Part shown: positions 6,820 to 14,298 of the stretch, one piece after another
Layout: each line of letters opens with the position of its first letter
Numbering within the stretch: the stretch's first letter is position 1
The notes under the pieces: model-generated
What the model saw: the letters and a program-made list of their open reading frames with translations, nothing else
What the model was told of the DNA's origin: nothing
The model's database searches: none
Translations under genes and position numbers: made by a program
DNA from: Syntrophaceae bacterium
GTDB lineage: Bacteria > Desulfobacterota > Syntrophia > Syntrophales > Smithellaceae
Direction of reading: 5' to 3'
DNA: 34,062 nucleotides
Assembly: GCA_003139775.1 (NCBI GenBank)
Contig: PLGI01000080.1
Coordinates: 1-34,062, forward strand

Positions 6820-7986
6820 TCATGGTTTGGCGTTGGCAAACCACGTAAACTTCCCATCCTTTATTTTTAAAATCACAGCGCTTTTAACCGGATCGCCGGA
6901 GCCTTCCTTGAATTGCATGTTCCCGGTCACGCCTTCATATTGCGGAATTTTGGCCAGCGCGTCACGCACAGCCTGACGGTCATTCTTCCCGGCGGTTTTG
7001 AGCGCCTGCCACAATAGTCCGAATGAATCGTAGGTCAGAGCGGCCACGTCATCCGGCGTGGTTCCGTATTTCGTTTTATAACTCGCGATGAATTTCTTTG
7101 TCGCGTCAGTTGATGCGTCAGCCGCGTAATGCGTACTGAAATAATAATCGTTGCAGTCCTTACCGCAGAGTTTCACAAGTTCTTCGGAACCCCAGGAATC
7201 GGAACCGATAAACGGCACGGTGATGCCCAGCCGCTTGGCTTGCTGGATTTGCAGCGGTACTTCGCTGTAATAGTTGGGCAGGAAAATTACATCCGGCGCT
7301 GCTTGTTTGATTTTAGTGAGCTGTGAAGAAAAATCCTTATCGTTGGTGGTGTAGGTTTCAAACGCGACGATCTTGCCGCCGTTTTTCTCATAGACTTCCT
7401 TGAAAATTTCAGCGATGCCTTTGTTGTATTCGGAAGCAACATCATAAAGAACCGCCGCCTTCTTCAGTTTGAGGTTGTCCAGCGCGAATTTGGCGAGCAC
7501 GCCTCCCTGGAATGGATCAATAAAGCAGGCGCGAAAAACATATTTTTTGGAAGCCCCTGTTTTGGAATCCAGCGTGGCTTTTGGCGCGGTGGACCAGGGG
7601 GTGATCAGGACAACTTTAGCTGATTCAGCAATTTCCGCGGCAGGCAGCGTATACCGACTGACGTTCGGGCCAACAATTGCTGTAACCTTTTGTTGCGTAA
7701 TCAGCTTTTGGGCGGAGGATGCCGATTGGTCAGCCTTTCCGGCGTTGTCCTCGATAATTAATTTGATTTTATATTTCTTGTCGCCCAATTGAATGCCGCC
7801 GCTGTCATTAACTTCCTGCACGGCCATTTCCGCCGCGTTTTTACAGGAAGCGCCCACGGCCGGAACATCGCCAGTCAACTCAGCAATGACGCCGATTTTT
7901 ATTTGGGAAGAATCATCTTTGCTGCAGCCGCAAATGCCCAGCGAGAGAATCACCAGAAGGATAATCAGTATTGACGATTTTTTCAT
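6820..7986 (-). CDS. livK: Periplasmic substrate-binding lipoprotein of the liv transporter (LivK-like)
   Basis: The binding protein that delivers substrate to LivHM. The 388-residue form starts with a lipoprotein signal (MKKSSIL, a hydrophobic core, then SLGICGC) with the probable lipidated Cys21. The mature protein opens with IKIGVIAELTGDVPAVG, typical of the Peripla_BP_6 family; VGPNVSRYT and the NYYSEVPLQIQQAKRLG stretch follow. A frame open 12 codons upstream exists, but the ATG at 7986 has an AGGAG site at normal spacing and begins the signal peptide exactly. It is first in the operon, so it probably lies just after the promoter. Confidence 0.93.
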   Translation of the reverse strand: MKKSSILIILLVILSLGICGCSKDDSSQIKIGVIAELTGDVPAVGASCKNAAEMAVQEVNDSGGIQLGDKKYKIKLIIEDNAGKADQSASSAQKLITQQKVTAIVGPNVSRYTLPAAEIAESAKVVLITPWSTAPKATLDSKTGASKKYVFRACFIDPFQGGVLAKFALDNLKLKKAAVLYDVASEYNKGIAEIFKEVYEKNGGKIVAFETYTTNDKDFSSQLTKIKQAAPDVIFLPNYYSEVPLQIQQAKRLGITVPFIGSDSWGSEELVKLCGKDCNDYYFSTHYAADASTDATKKFIASYKTKYGTTPDDVAALTYDSFGLLWQALKTAGKNDRQAVRDALAKIPQYEGVTGNMQFKEGSGDPVKSAVILKIKDGKFTWFANAKP

Positions 7987-8069
7987 GGAATGTCTCCTGT
8001 TTTTCTTCGATATTTTGCCCACAGTTTATAAGGTAAGGTTATGGACGTGTCAATGGAAATATGTTGTTC

Positions 8070-8115
8070 CATTCCTTAATCAAAGCGCTATCTTTGTTGG
8101 CTTAGTCGTCGCCTC
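8070..8115. repeat. Fragment of the 1251/12107 inverted-repeat element
   Basis: TTAATCAAAGCGCTAT-TTTGTTGGC followed by GTCGTCGCCTC matches the left portion of the elements at 1251 and 12107, with internal bases missing. The right terminal repeat is absent. It forms the left edge of the gene-free stretch upstream of livK. Confidence 0.5.
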
Positions 8116-8148
8116 TTTCTTGCCCCACTGAAGCGGGACAGTTCCCAA

Positions 8149-8228
8149 TAGCCAAATGCTATTGGATACCACTGTATGCTTTGCATACGTGATAATTCCA
8201 ATGCGCTACGCTTTCGGAATTGGAGTTT
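8149..8228. repeat. Hairpin-array repeat, copy related to 9594-9729
   Basis: Three hairpins follow one another: AATAGC/GCTATT (8149-8165), GTATGC/GCATAC (8175-8189) and AATTCC/GGAATT (about 8195-8222). The last unit, CGCTTTCGGAATTGGAGTTTC, is nearly identical to 9704-9724. The element ends where the RluA-like fragment begins. Confidence 0.6.
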
Positions 8229-8363
8229 CACGATCACAAAGCCTCTTACCAAAGCATTCTCCGCGCAGCGCGCGAGGCTTTGCTTCATGAATTTCTCTAC
8301 GAATCATTTCCTGACCGGAGCAGAAAATCGATTAAATCTCATCTTGACCAAAAAAGGATTTGA
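8229..8363 (+). pseudogene. Decayed N-terminal fragment of an RluA-family gene
   Basis: Read in frame, 44 codons align without gaps to residues 6-49 of the intact RluA-family protein at 321-1220. By hand count about 30 of 44 residues agree, including YQSIL, EFLxESFPxRS and KSIKS. A TGA (8361-8363) ends the frame exactly where the intact protein continues with Met50, and the catalytic domain is absent. There is no start codon, since the upstream sequence is the hairpin repeat. Confidence 0.75.
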
Positions 8364-8496
8364 ATATAATCCGCCGATCCATAATTGCTGTAACTTTGCG
8401 GAAGAGGCCCTTAAATCTTGTGGATTAGTACATTGTTTTGATTTGGGGAAAAGCACTGGTCTTGATCACAAAGTGGCCCGCCGGCAAAATAACTAG
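8355..8496 (+). pseudogene. Protein-like remnant of unknown origin
   Basis: An open stretch in a different frame from the RluA-like fragment reads like real protein: FEYNPPIHNCCNFAEEAL, then SCGLVHCFDLGKS. It lacks its own start and ribosome binding site and sits directly after another gene fragment, so it is best read as the tail of a lost gene. The HNCxNFAEEA wording recalls cysteine-hydrolase-fold proteins with an NC motif, but this is only an impression. Confidence 0.3.
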
Positions 8497-8654
8497 TAGC
8501 TGAAAGAATTAAACTGATGTATCAATATATCTGTTTGCGATTCTGGGTAAAGAATCAGCCGCAAAAAAACTGTTGCGGTATAATAAATATTAATGAAGGG
8601 ATACGAACACTTATTCATCGCCTTGCCGTTAATAAGAAATAGTACCGAAATTAT

Positions 8655-9584
8655 ATGCTGAATCGTAAAAAAATTGTTGGGAGTTGTTGTCTTTTTTCTT
8701 GCCTGTTGTTTTTTGTATTTTTGCCTTCTCATGTTTTTTCTTACGATTCTTCTCCGGGTGATTTTAAAAAATTCATAAGCGCGCTGGAGCAGCAAAGCTC
8801 CCTTTATGGATGGACAGACATAAAACCGGGAGCGATATCCTGGGAATATTACCGGACAACAAAAAACAAGCATCCTCTTATCTTTGCTCATTTTGGTGGC
8901 AATACAACCGGCAATTGTATTTTGTTTTTTGGCAGCGTGCACGGCGATGAACTGCCGACAGTCTATCTCATGCTCAAGCTTGCCCAGTACGTTAAAGATA
9001 ATCCGGCCATGTTCAAAGATAAATGCATTGTTATCGCGCCTCTGCTCAATCCCGATGGTTTCTTAGCTTCCTCACCCACACGGGTCAATGCCAACGGCGT
9101 TGATCTCAACAGAAATTTTCCCACAAAGGACTGGCAGGCAAAAGCGATTCGTCAATGGATTGCCAAGGGGAAAATCAAGCGCTACTATCCGGGGGCCAAA
9201 CCGGCATCCGAACAGGAAACACTGTTTCAGATGGCTTTGATCAAGAGATTCAACCCGCAAAAAATATTATCGGCACATTCACCGCTTAATTTTTTTGATT
9301 ATGACGGCCCATCATCCGACTTGAATTCCTTCGAACAATGGATGGAACAAATATGTAAGGAAACAAATCATCCTTTGAATAAATTCGGATATTATCCCGG
9401 ATCACTCGGTAATTATGCCGGTCATGAACGCAACATTTTCACCCTGACTCTGGAACTGCCCTCATCCGATCCCCGGCGTGGCAGTGAGTATTTCCAAAAG
9501 TTTCAATCATCTCTTTTAAAATTTATTAACCTGCCCGTTGTCGGCTCACCGCCAAACGTCAAGATTATCAATAATGAAAAGTAA
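8655..9584 (+). CDS. Secreted M14-family zinc carboxypeptidase / murein peptide amidase (MpaA-like)
   Basis: A 309-residue exported protein. The N-terminus (KK, a hydrophobic stretch at about 8-25, and a possible cleavage near SHVFSYD) is a signal peptide. The M14 catalytic set is present: HGDE with zinc ligands His96 and Glu99, the NPDG segment (132-135), GVDLNRNFP (148-156) with the substrate-binding Asn-Arg, a third zinc ligand His208 in SAHSP, and general-base Glu267 in LTLELPS. Such proteins trim peptidoglycan peptides or other C-terminal residues; substrate recognition cannot be read here. No clear Shine-Dalgarno site precedes the ATG. The gene stands alone, convergent with the MtfA-like gene. 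Confidence 0.88.
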   Translation: MLNRKKIVGSCCLFSCLLFFVFLPSHVFSYDSSPGDFKKFISALEQQSSLYGWTDIKPGAISWEYYRTTKNKHPLIFAHFGGNTTGNCILFFGSVHGDELPTVYLMLKLAQYVKDNPAMFKDKCIVIAPLLNPDGFLASSPTRVNANGVDLNRNFPTKDWQAKAIRQWIAKGKIKRYYPGAKPASEQETLFQMALIKRFNPQKILSAHSPLNFFDYDGPSSDLNSFEQWMEQICKETNHPLNKFGYYPGSLGNYAGHERNIFTLTLELPSSDPRRGSEYFQKFQSSLLKFINLPVVGSPPNVKIINNEK

Positions 9585-9593
9585 ATCGTTAAT

Positions 9594-9729
9594 CACGGGT
9601 ATGAACTCCAAAGCAAGCTTTGGAAACAGATTCCGCAGCAAGCTGCGGGGTATTAAACCCTCCGCTTCGCGGGATTGTTCAACTTACCAATTCCGCTGCG
9701 CTTCGCTTTCGGAATTGGAGTTTCAACAA
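9594..9729. repeat. Hairpin-array repeat, full-length copy
   Basis: This lies between the convergent peptidase genes. It is a string of hairpins: CCAAAGCAAGCTTTGG (9607-9622), CCGCAGCAAGCTGCGG (9633-9648), CCGCTTCGCGG (about 9662-9672) and AATTCC...GGAATT (about 9689-9716). The outer parts read ACTCCAAA at the left and GGAATTGGAGTTTC at the right, so the ends are roughly inverted. Related copies are at 8149-8228 and, within a gene, at 2761-2853. Confidence 0.7.
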
Positions 9730-9775
9730 TAAATAGTGATTGTTTGATTTGAGGTCAAGCAACAAACAGCCTCTC

Positions 9776-10591
9776 TTAGCCTGTTTTTTCAATGTCAACA
9801 GCGCAAAAATTTTTCCCTGCGCGCAGGGCGGGATCCTGACGATAGTATTCTTTAAGAACACGATAAAGATCAGGGGCGTTTTTTATCATTAAAAAAGGCT
9901 GGTCGAAGAACTGCTCGGTAGCCACAGCGAAGAACTCAGCTTCATTGGTCGCACCGTAAGCATTGAGAAAAGATTTCCTGCCATGTTCGGCGTCATGCTT
10001 GAGGCGCAGATATTCACGGGAACACGTCTGTACCCAGTCACGGTATTCAGCTCTGTCCCGCAGCGGAGGCGTGCCGTCCGCGGCGCCGTCCAGCATATCG
10101 AGCTTGTGGGCAAATTCATGATAGACAACGTTATGGCCCAATTCGGGATGGCGGCCTCCATGCAGCGCCGCGTCCCAAATGATAATGACAGGGCCCTGCT
10201 GAAAGGCTTGCCCGATAATGGGATGGGAAGCTTCTATGGGCGCAAGAGCAGTTTCAAAAAAACCGGGTTTACGCTGTGGTGGAACCACGGTGGATGGATA
10301 GACTATGATTGTTTCGACATTCTGATAGTAATTGTGAGGCAGGCCAAGAAGAAGGAGGCACGCCTGAGCAGAGATGGTAACGCGGATTTCGTCGGTAAGT
10401 TCCAGCCCGCCGCATCCTTCCCAATCCTTTTCGGCAACAAAGACCTGGATAAGCTCACGCAGATGAGTGCGTTCAGCATCGTCCAGCATGCAGTAATGGG
10501 CAACATTACTGTGCAGGATATTTTCCCAGGCAGGAGGAAAGGGCTCCTGTATGAGTTGTTTCCGGCGACGATTGGCAAACCAGCTAAACAT
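9776..10591 (-). CDS. mtfA: MtfA-like zinc-dependent peptidase (M90 family)
   Basis: A 271-residue cytoplasmic protein of the MtfA / DUF980 family. The zinc motif HEFAH is at 158-162 in NVVYHEFAHKLDMLDG, followed by ATNEAEFFAVATEQFF (214-229), which supplies the third acidic ligand. In E. coli MtfA is an aminopeptidase that binds the glucose repressor Mlc. No PTS or Mlc gene is nearby, so that regulatory role is not implied here. The ATG at 10591 has an AAGGAA site. It appears to be a single-gene unit. Confidence 0.92.
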   Translation of the reverse strand: MFSWFANRRRKQLIQEPFPPAWENILHSNVAHYCMLDDAERTHLRELIQVFVAEKDWEGCGGLELTDEIRVTISAQACLLLLGLPHNYYQNVETIIVYPSTVVPPQRKPGFFETALAPIEASHPIIGQAFQQGPVIIIWDAALHGGRHPELGHNVVYHEFAHKLDMLDGAADGTPPLRDRAEYRDWVQTCSREYLRLKHDAEHGRKSFLNAYGATNEAEFFAVATEQFFDQPFLMIKNAPDLYRVLKEYYRQDPALRAGKNFCAVDIEKTG

Positions 10592-10690
10592 CGGGATTCC
10601 TTCTATCGATTAATTTCGTTCTACGAATTCCACAAAGGCTTCCAGATCTAATTCCGGAGATATCCATGGTATAATATCATTCTATTGCCA

Positions 10691-11140
10691 TCAAGCCCTC
10701 ACAATGAGTACATGAATAGTTTTATCATTGTGGATAACCCCATAGGAAACACTACCCAGGACTGTGGCTGATAAGGCGCTCCTTCCATGAGAGCCCATAA
10801 CAATAAGATCGGCTTTGGATCTCTTAGCCACTTTCACAATTTCCTCCACAGGATGTCCCGTCTTTATAGAAATCGTCGATGCGACACCGTTTTTATCGCA
10901 CAGTTTTTTTATTTCTCCGGTAAACCCTTCGGCAGCCTCTTTCAGATAATCGTCAATAGGCTCTACGATGTGTCTTGGCGTCTCCACTGCGGAAACTGTC
11001 TGGGCTATTAGTGAGCGCTGATCAATAACGCTCAGGATAATAATTGAGGCCTTCAACTGTTTGGCGAGGTCAACCGCATACGCGGCTGCTTTTTTAGCTG
11101 TTTTTGATCCGTCTGATGGCACAAGAATTTTTGAAATCAT
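10691..11140 (-). CDS. Universal stress protein (UspA family)
   Basis: A 149-residue single-domain UspA-fold nucleotide-binding protein. It begins MISKILVPSDGSKTA and carries the ATP-binding signature G-x2-G-x9-G-S in MGSHGRSALSATVLGSVS near residues 119-136, so it is the ATP-binding kind. A longer frame (start 11161) exists, but the ATG at 11140 has an AAAGGAG site at good spacing. It probably supports persistence under stress or energy limitation; the exact role is not known for this branch. The long upstream gap (11141-11421) likely carries its promoter. Confidence 0.93.
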   Translation of the reverse strand: MISKILVPSDGSKTAKKAAAYAVDLAKQLKASIIILSVIDQRSLIAQTVSAVETPRHIVEPIDDYLKEAAEGFTGEIKKLCDKNGVASTISIKTGHPVEEIVKVAKRSKADLIVMGSHGRSALSATVLGSVSYGVIHNDKTIHVLIVRA

Positions 11141-11269
11141 ACAATCTCCTTTAATCATCAAAAAATTGGGTTAAGCAATACGCTCTCTTTAATGAGAACT
11201 TCCTTTTACAGCCCTTATTTTTTAAGGGGCGTAGTCTCTTTGAATTTATTTACACTCTTATAAAAAAAG

Positions 11270-11298
11270 TTTTAAATTGATTGTTAACCGATTGACAA
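11270..11298 (-). promoter_or_regulatory. Possible sigma70-type promoter for the universal stress gene
   Basis: On the minus strand TTGTCA (11293-11298) is followed after 17 bases by TTAAAA (11270-11275). A small hairpin (CCCTTA/TAAGGG, about 11212-11228) lies in the leader. The match is modest and AT-rich sequence gives such matches by chance. Confidence 0.3.
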
Positions 11299-11360
11299 TG
11301 CCTTGTTCAAAGATGTTTCTTTATGGCCCTAATTAGTTAAAAAGTCAAGAATGTGTTTTA

Positions 11361-11393
11361 GTGGAGCCCCCTCCGACAGGAGCCGGCGCGGGA
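11361..11393 (+). repeat. Short copy of the GTGGAGCCCC repeat end
   Basis: GTGGAGCCCC followed by TCCGACAGGAGCCGG matches the start of the longer repeats at 11786 (same strand) and 16648 (opposite strand). Only this end is recognisable. Confidence 0.55.
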
Positions 11394-11421
11394 TTGATAA
11401 ACACCTGAAATCATTTTTATC

Positions 11422-11772
11422 TTAGGAGATTAATTTTCTGAGGAAAGATTGTATGATGTATCTTGCCATAATCCCCACGTAATGGGGCGCGCGTGAAAGC
11501 CAGGCACCGACAATAAAGACTACGCAGGAAAGAGCGTAGGTTGTCGGACAGCCGATGATGGCGATCAGCGGTTCCTTAAACCAGACTGCCAGAACGCTCA
11601 GGGCGGCTATGGCCGGCCAACCAATAATAAAACTCAAAACCATCAAGATCAATCCGATAATTAACCGCGGCGTCATACGTTCCTTGAATTCACTGATATC
11701 CGCCGGATGATCAAGCATCTCTTTGACATATTTCTTCCCGGCAAGATATTGGGCAATTTTTCTTCGAATCAT
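11422..11772 (-). CDS. Small two-segment membrane protein of unknown function
   Basis: A 116-residue protein not recognised as a named family. The first ~35 residues are charged (KKYVKEML, EFKERMTPR). Two or three hydrophobic segments follow (about 36-65 and 78-93), then a basic tail ending SFLRKLIS. The amphipathic, Pro- and Trp-containing loop suggests an inner-membrane protein. The start at 11772 has no strong Shine-Dalgarno site. It stands alone, bracketed by direct copies of the GTGGAGCCCC repeat at 11361 and 11786. Confidence 0.65.
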   Translation of the reverse strand: MIRRKIAQYLAGKKYVKEMLDHPADISEFKERMTPRLIIGLILMVLSFIIGWPAIAALSVLAVWFKEPLIAIIGCPTTYALSCVVFIVGAWLSRAPHYVGIMARYIIQSFLRKLIS

Positions 11773-11785
11773 AAAACCTTATCCC

Positions 11786-12047
11786 GTGGAGCCCCATCCG
11801 GCAGGAGCCGGAGGCTACCGATAATAATGAGACCCAAGCTTCAGAAACAAAGTGCATAACCTGAAGGTCATCTGCGACTGAAGCTTGCTGGTCGAATGAA
11901 ACTTAGATATTACAAACGCAGTGAAGTAATATCTGTCAGTTGAATTCATCCCGTGAAGCAGAGGATAAAGCGACCTCTCGCAAGTGCAGTCTGCCTTCGA
12001 CCTGATCGGGGGTTGTATTCCTCCCCCGGCTGGAGTTGAGAAATCCA
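11786..12047 (+). repeat. Remnant resembling an IS200/IS605-type right end, copy B
   Basis: It begins GTGGAGCCCC-ATCCGGCAGGAGCCGGAGGCT and runs through TAATAATGAGACCCAA, the GAAGCTTGCTGG word and GAAGCAGAGGATAA to CTCCCCCGGCTGGAGTTGAG. It matches 16480-16648 in the opposite orientation. The final C-rich/G-rich hairpin is eroded on one arm here. Two extra blocks (about 11856-11877 and 11892-11940) are absent from the other copy. No transposase ORF remains, and an open frame on the minus strand here looks non-coding. Confidence 0.55.
11905..11934. repeat. GATATTAC hairpin nested in the copy B remnant
   Basis: AGATATTAC (11905-11913) pairs perfectly with GTAATATCT (11926-11934) around a loop containing ACGCAGTGA. 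The same type of hairpin, with ACTGCGT in the loop when read on the other strand, is at 32042-32072. Confidence 0.6.
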
Positions 12048-12106
12048 AGTCGCGGGATGGAAACAAGCCGGTTGTTCTGAATTACCGGCACAAACGATAA
12101 CATACA

Positions 12107-12235
12107 TTATACCAATTCTAAATCAAAGCGCTATTTTGTTGGCGTCGTTGTCAGGCTTCCTCAACGTATATACAATACGCCTCGTCGCCTCCGCCTAGCC
12201 GCCTCAATATCATCTTTGATTTAAAATGGTATTAG
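12107..12235. repeat. MITE-like inverted-repeat element, copy 2
   Basis: The ends ACCAATTCTAAATCAAAG and (reverse complement of the right end) ACCATTTTAAATCAAAG are inverted. The interior matches copy 1 at 1251-1383, including GCGCTATTTTGTTGGCGTCG and ACAATACGCCTCGTCGCC. It has an extra CCGCCTAGCCG block near 12190 and lacks the CCTGAAGGTC block of copy 1. Confidence 0.75.
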
Positions 12236-12313
12236 ACATCTCTTTTCTGCTTACAGCCATTTCTTGACAGGAAATAAGGTTCATATTATAGGGTTAAACA
12301 AGGTGTTAGGCGA

Positions 12314-13045
12314 TTGCTTGATGATAAAGTGAAAAAAGAAACTAGCGGCTGGGATTTTTTTGATTGTTTATACTGCGTTTCTCTGCAAGAACGTGAAGAT
12401 CGTCGTGCGTCGGCGCTCAAAGAATTTTCCAAAGTCGGACTGGGTGATAGAGTTGATTTCGTGCTTGGTGAACACCATCCATCCGATATGGAGCAGGGAG
12501 TATATGAATCCCACATGATATGCCTGCGCAAAGGGTTGGAGGCAGGCGCGAAAAATATCGTTATTTTTGAAGACGATGTAGAATTTGACCGCTTTGATCC
12601 GGAACGATTAAGAAGTTGCACTGAATTTTTGAGACAACATCCGGAATGGAAAGTTTTGCTTCTCGGAGCTTTAATTCGCTCCAGCCGTAAAACTACTAAT
12701 CCGTGCGTACAGAAAGTTCGTTACCAGAGTCTGACCCATGCCTACGCTTTAAATCGGCGTTATGCGGAAACTTTAGCATATGAATCCTGGCAGGGTATTG
12801 TTAACGACACCCTCTTTCGGCCGCTGACTGATGATGTCTATGCAATTTATCCTATGTGCGCATTTCAAAAATATTTTACCTCGGATAATTACAAATATCC
12901 CAAGCTTGTGCTAATTCGACGCTTGTTAGGCGGACTTGAGCGGATTCAAAAGGCAAACGAATTCTACCAGCGCCATAAACTGGGTGTTATCGCCGCCCAT
13001 GTTATAATTATTTTATCTCTTCTGATTGTTCTATTCGCCCGATAA
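12314..13045 (+). CDS. Family 25 glycosyltransferase-like protein with a C-terminal membrane anchor
   Basis: A 243-residue GT25-like (LPS-type galactosyl or glucosyl transferase) protein. The start region FDCLYCVSLQEREDRRASAL is the family opening, followed by the GVYESHMICLRKGLE segment and the acidic metal-binding motif FEDDVEF (about 84-90). The final ~20 residues (VIAAHVIIILSLLIVLFAR) form one membrane segment, which is unusual for soluble GT25 enzymes. The start is a TTG with AAGGTG 8 bases upstream; an in-frame GTG six codons in is the alternative. It probably modifies a surface glycan. It is isolated, with no other LPS gene beside it. Confidence 0.8.
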   Translation: MLDDKVKKETSGWDFFDCLYCVSLQEREDRRASALKEFSKVGLGDRVDFVLGEHHPSDMEQGVYESHMICLRKGLEAGAKNIVIFEDDVEFDRFDPERLRSCTEFLRQHPEWKVLLLGALIRSSRKTTNPCVQKVRYQSLTHAYALNRRYAETLAYESWQGIVNDTLFRPLTDDVYAIYPMCAFQKYFTSDNYKYPKLVLIRRLLGGLERIQKANEFYQRHKLGVIAAHVIIILSLLIVLFAR

Positions 13046-13068
13046 ATCTATCGTACCGATTTTCTTGA

Positions 13069-13281
13069 AAGTGGATACTAATGCTTTGCGGAAAGGATGT
13101 TATAAAAAAGTGCTTTGGGCAACACGCCGTAAAGATGCGACTCCGTTTCTTTCTGAGTATTGTCTCTATTATCGCTTTCACCAACTCAGTTTCAATAGGA
13201 AGAGGTTGTCAAACTCGATGATTACCATTTGTAAATATGTTTTTTATATGGGATTGGTTTCTCTATTTTATGCAAGCTGAT
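13069..13281 (+). CDS. Doubtful short ORF downstream of the GT25 gene
   Basis: The bases after the glycosyltransferase stay open in one frame to about 13280 (the fullest frame starts at 13026, overlapping the gene end). The product is basic and then hydrophobic (RKGCYKKVLWATRRK, CKYVFYMGLVSLFY). It has no convincing ribosome binding site and slightly overlaps the HD-GYP gene end. It could be a remnant or chance. Confidence 0.15.
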
Positions 13282-14122
13282 AACCTTTCTCCCGGAATAA
13301 TTTCAGGCAGGCATCTACGACAGCATCGTCATAAAGAATTCCTTTATTTTTCTCGATCTCTTCAAGAGCTGCCTCAATACCCAGGGCCGGACGATAGGGT
13401 CGATAGGAAGCCATGGCCTCCACTACATCTGCCACGACCATAATGCGGGATTCAAGGAGAATTTCATCCCCTTTCAGATTTCTTGGATAGCCGGATCCGT
13501 TCATCCGTTCATGATGCTGGTAGACAATTTCCGCTAGGGACCAGGGAGATTCCACATTCTTCAACATCTCGTATCCGCTTAGTGAGTGTTGTTTAATCAG
13601 GGAAAATTCGAGGTTTGTCAGTTTGGTAGGTTTTATCAATATCTCCGCAGGAATCGTTATTTTCCCAATGTCATGGACGATACCTGCCATGTGGATTCCT
13701 TCAATTTTATCCTGATCTAATCCCATCTCCGTGGCGATAGCACAGGCCAGATTCGCAGACCGGGACTGGTGACCGGCCGTATAGGGATCTCTTGACTCCA
13801 CAGCACACACCAAGACCTGAATAGTCGTGCCGACCGCTCGCTTGAGGATTTCGAGGGTTTGTTCAAGTTTTTCCTCCGCCTCGCGTCGTTTTTTTGCGGT
13901 ATACTGAACATGAGAAGCGAAGATGAGGAGAAAACACAGCACAATCAACCGCTGCCAAAAACCTCTGGTATCGATGCCTATAAGCATGGAAAAAAAAGAG
14001 GAATCCGTGGAGGTAATGACCGTGAGGACGGAGTCAACGATCCAGAAGACTGCGCCCAGTCCCAGACTGACCCAAAAAATAGAACCGTAGATACTTCCCT
14101 GTTTGTTGATCTTTTCCTGCAC
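13268..14122 (-). CDS. Membrane-anchored HD-GYP phosphodiesterase domain protein
   Basis: A 284-residue protein with two N-terminal membrane segments (about 13-36 and 56-72), a short coiled linker (76-95) and an HD-GYP domain (about 98-284). Key residues are visible: His118, HD at 150-151 in GIVHDIGKI, His179, HHE at 203-205, GYP at 211-213 and Asp232 in ADVVEAM. The domain usually hydrolyses cyclic di-GMP, and the complete motif set suggests an active enzyme. There is no sensory domain beyond the membrane hairpin. The start is a GTG with a GAGGAG site 7 bases upstream. Confidence 0.93.
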   Translation of the reverse strand: MQEKINKQGSIYGSIFWVSLGLGAVFWIVDSVLTVITSTDSSFFSMLIGIDTRGFWQRLIVLCFLLIFASHVQYTAKKRREAEEKLEQTLEILKRAVGTTIQVLVCAVESRDPYTAGHQSRSANLACAIATEMGLDQDKIEGIHMAGIVHDIGKITIPAEILIKPTKLTNLEFSLIKQHSLSGYEMLKNVESPWSLAEIVYQHHERMNGSGYPRNLKGDEILLESRIMVVADVVEAMASYRPYRPALGIEAALEEIEKNKGILYDDAVVDACLKLFREKGYQLA

Positions 14123-14298
14123 CTGTTGCTCCTCGATCTTCGCCCCTTCTCTTGAAGTGTTATGAAAGGTGACGACAGCGCAACTAATGCATAGACTTAC
14201 AGGGGATGGATGTCAAGAGAAAAGGGTTGAACGGTAGCGTTGTGATGTCGTTTTTTGTTGCCGGAATAATAATAGTACAACCATTCCTGATTTTTTTC

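Larger units (their letters stand above)
7987..8654. other. Gene-poor divergent region with repeats and gene fragments
   Basis: No intact gene was found between livK (minus) and the M14 peptidase (plus). The region must carry the livK promoter near its left end. From left to right it holds a repeat fragment (8070-8115), three consecutive small hairpins (about 8149-8222), a decayed copy of the RluA-family N-terminus (8229-8363) and a protein-like remnant (about 8355-8496). The last ~150 bp are AT-rich and probably include the peptidase promoter. Confidence 0.6.
11773..12313. other. Repeat-filled gap upstream of the GT25 gene
   Basis: No gene was seen. The gap holds the IS-like remnant (11786-12047), a short unassigned stretch and the second inverted-repeat element (12107-12235). 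The glycosyltransferase promoter must lie in the last ~80 bp or within the element. Confidence 0.6.

Noticed and set aside
7987-8022. N-terminal extension of LivK
   Set aside because: The signal peptide begins exactly at the ATG at 7986, which has an AGGAG site.
8223-8240. Possible parS (GTTTCACGATCAC)
   Set aside because: Only the left half resembles parS; the right half does not pair and the site belongs to the hairpin repeat.
9983-10651. Plus-strand 222-codon ORF
   Set aside because: Antisense to the MtfA-like gene, which has a full HEFAH motif.
11815-12066. Minus-strand 83-codon ORF
   Set aside because: It lies wholly in the IS-like remnant, has no ribosome site, and its frame is not kept in the other copy at 16480.
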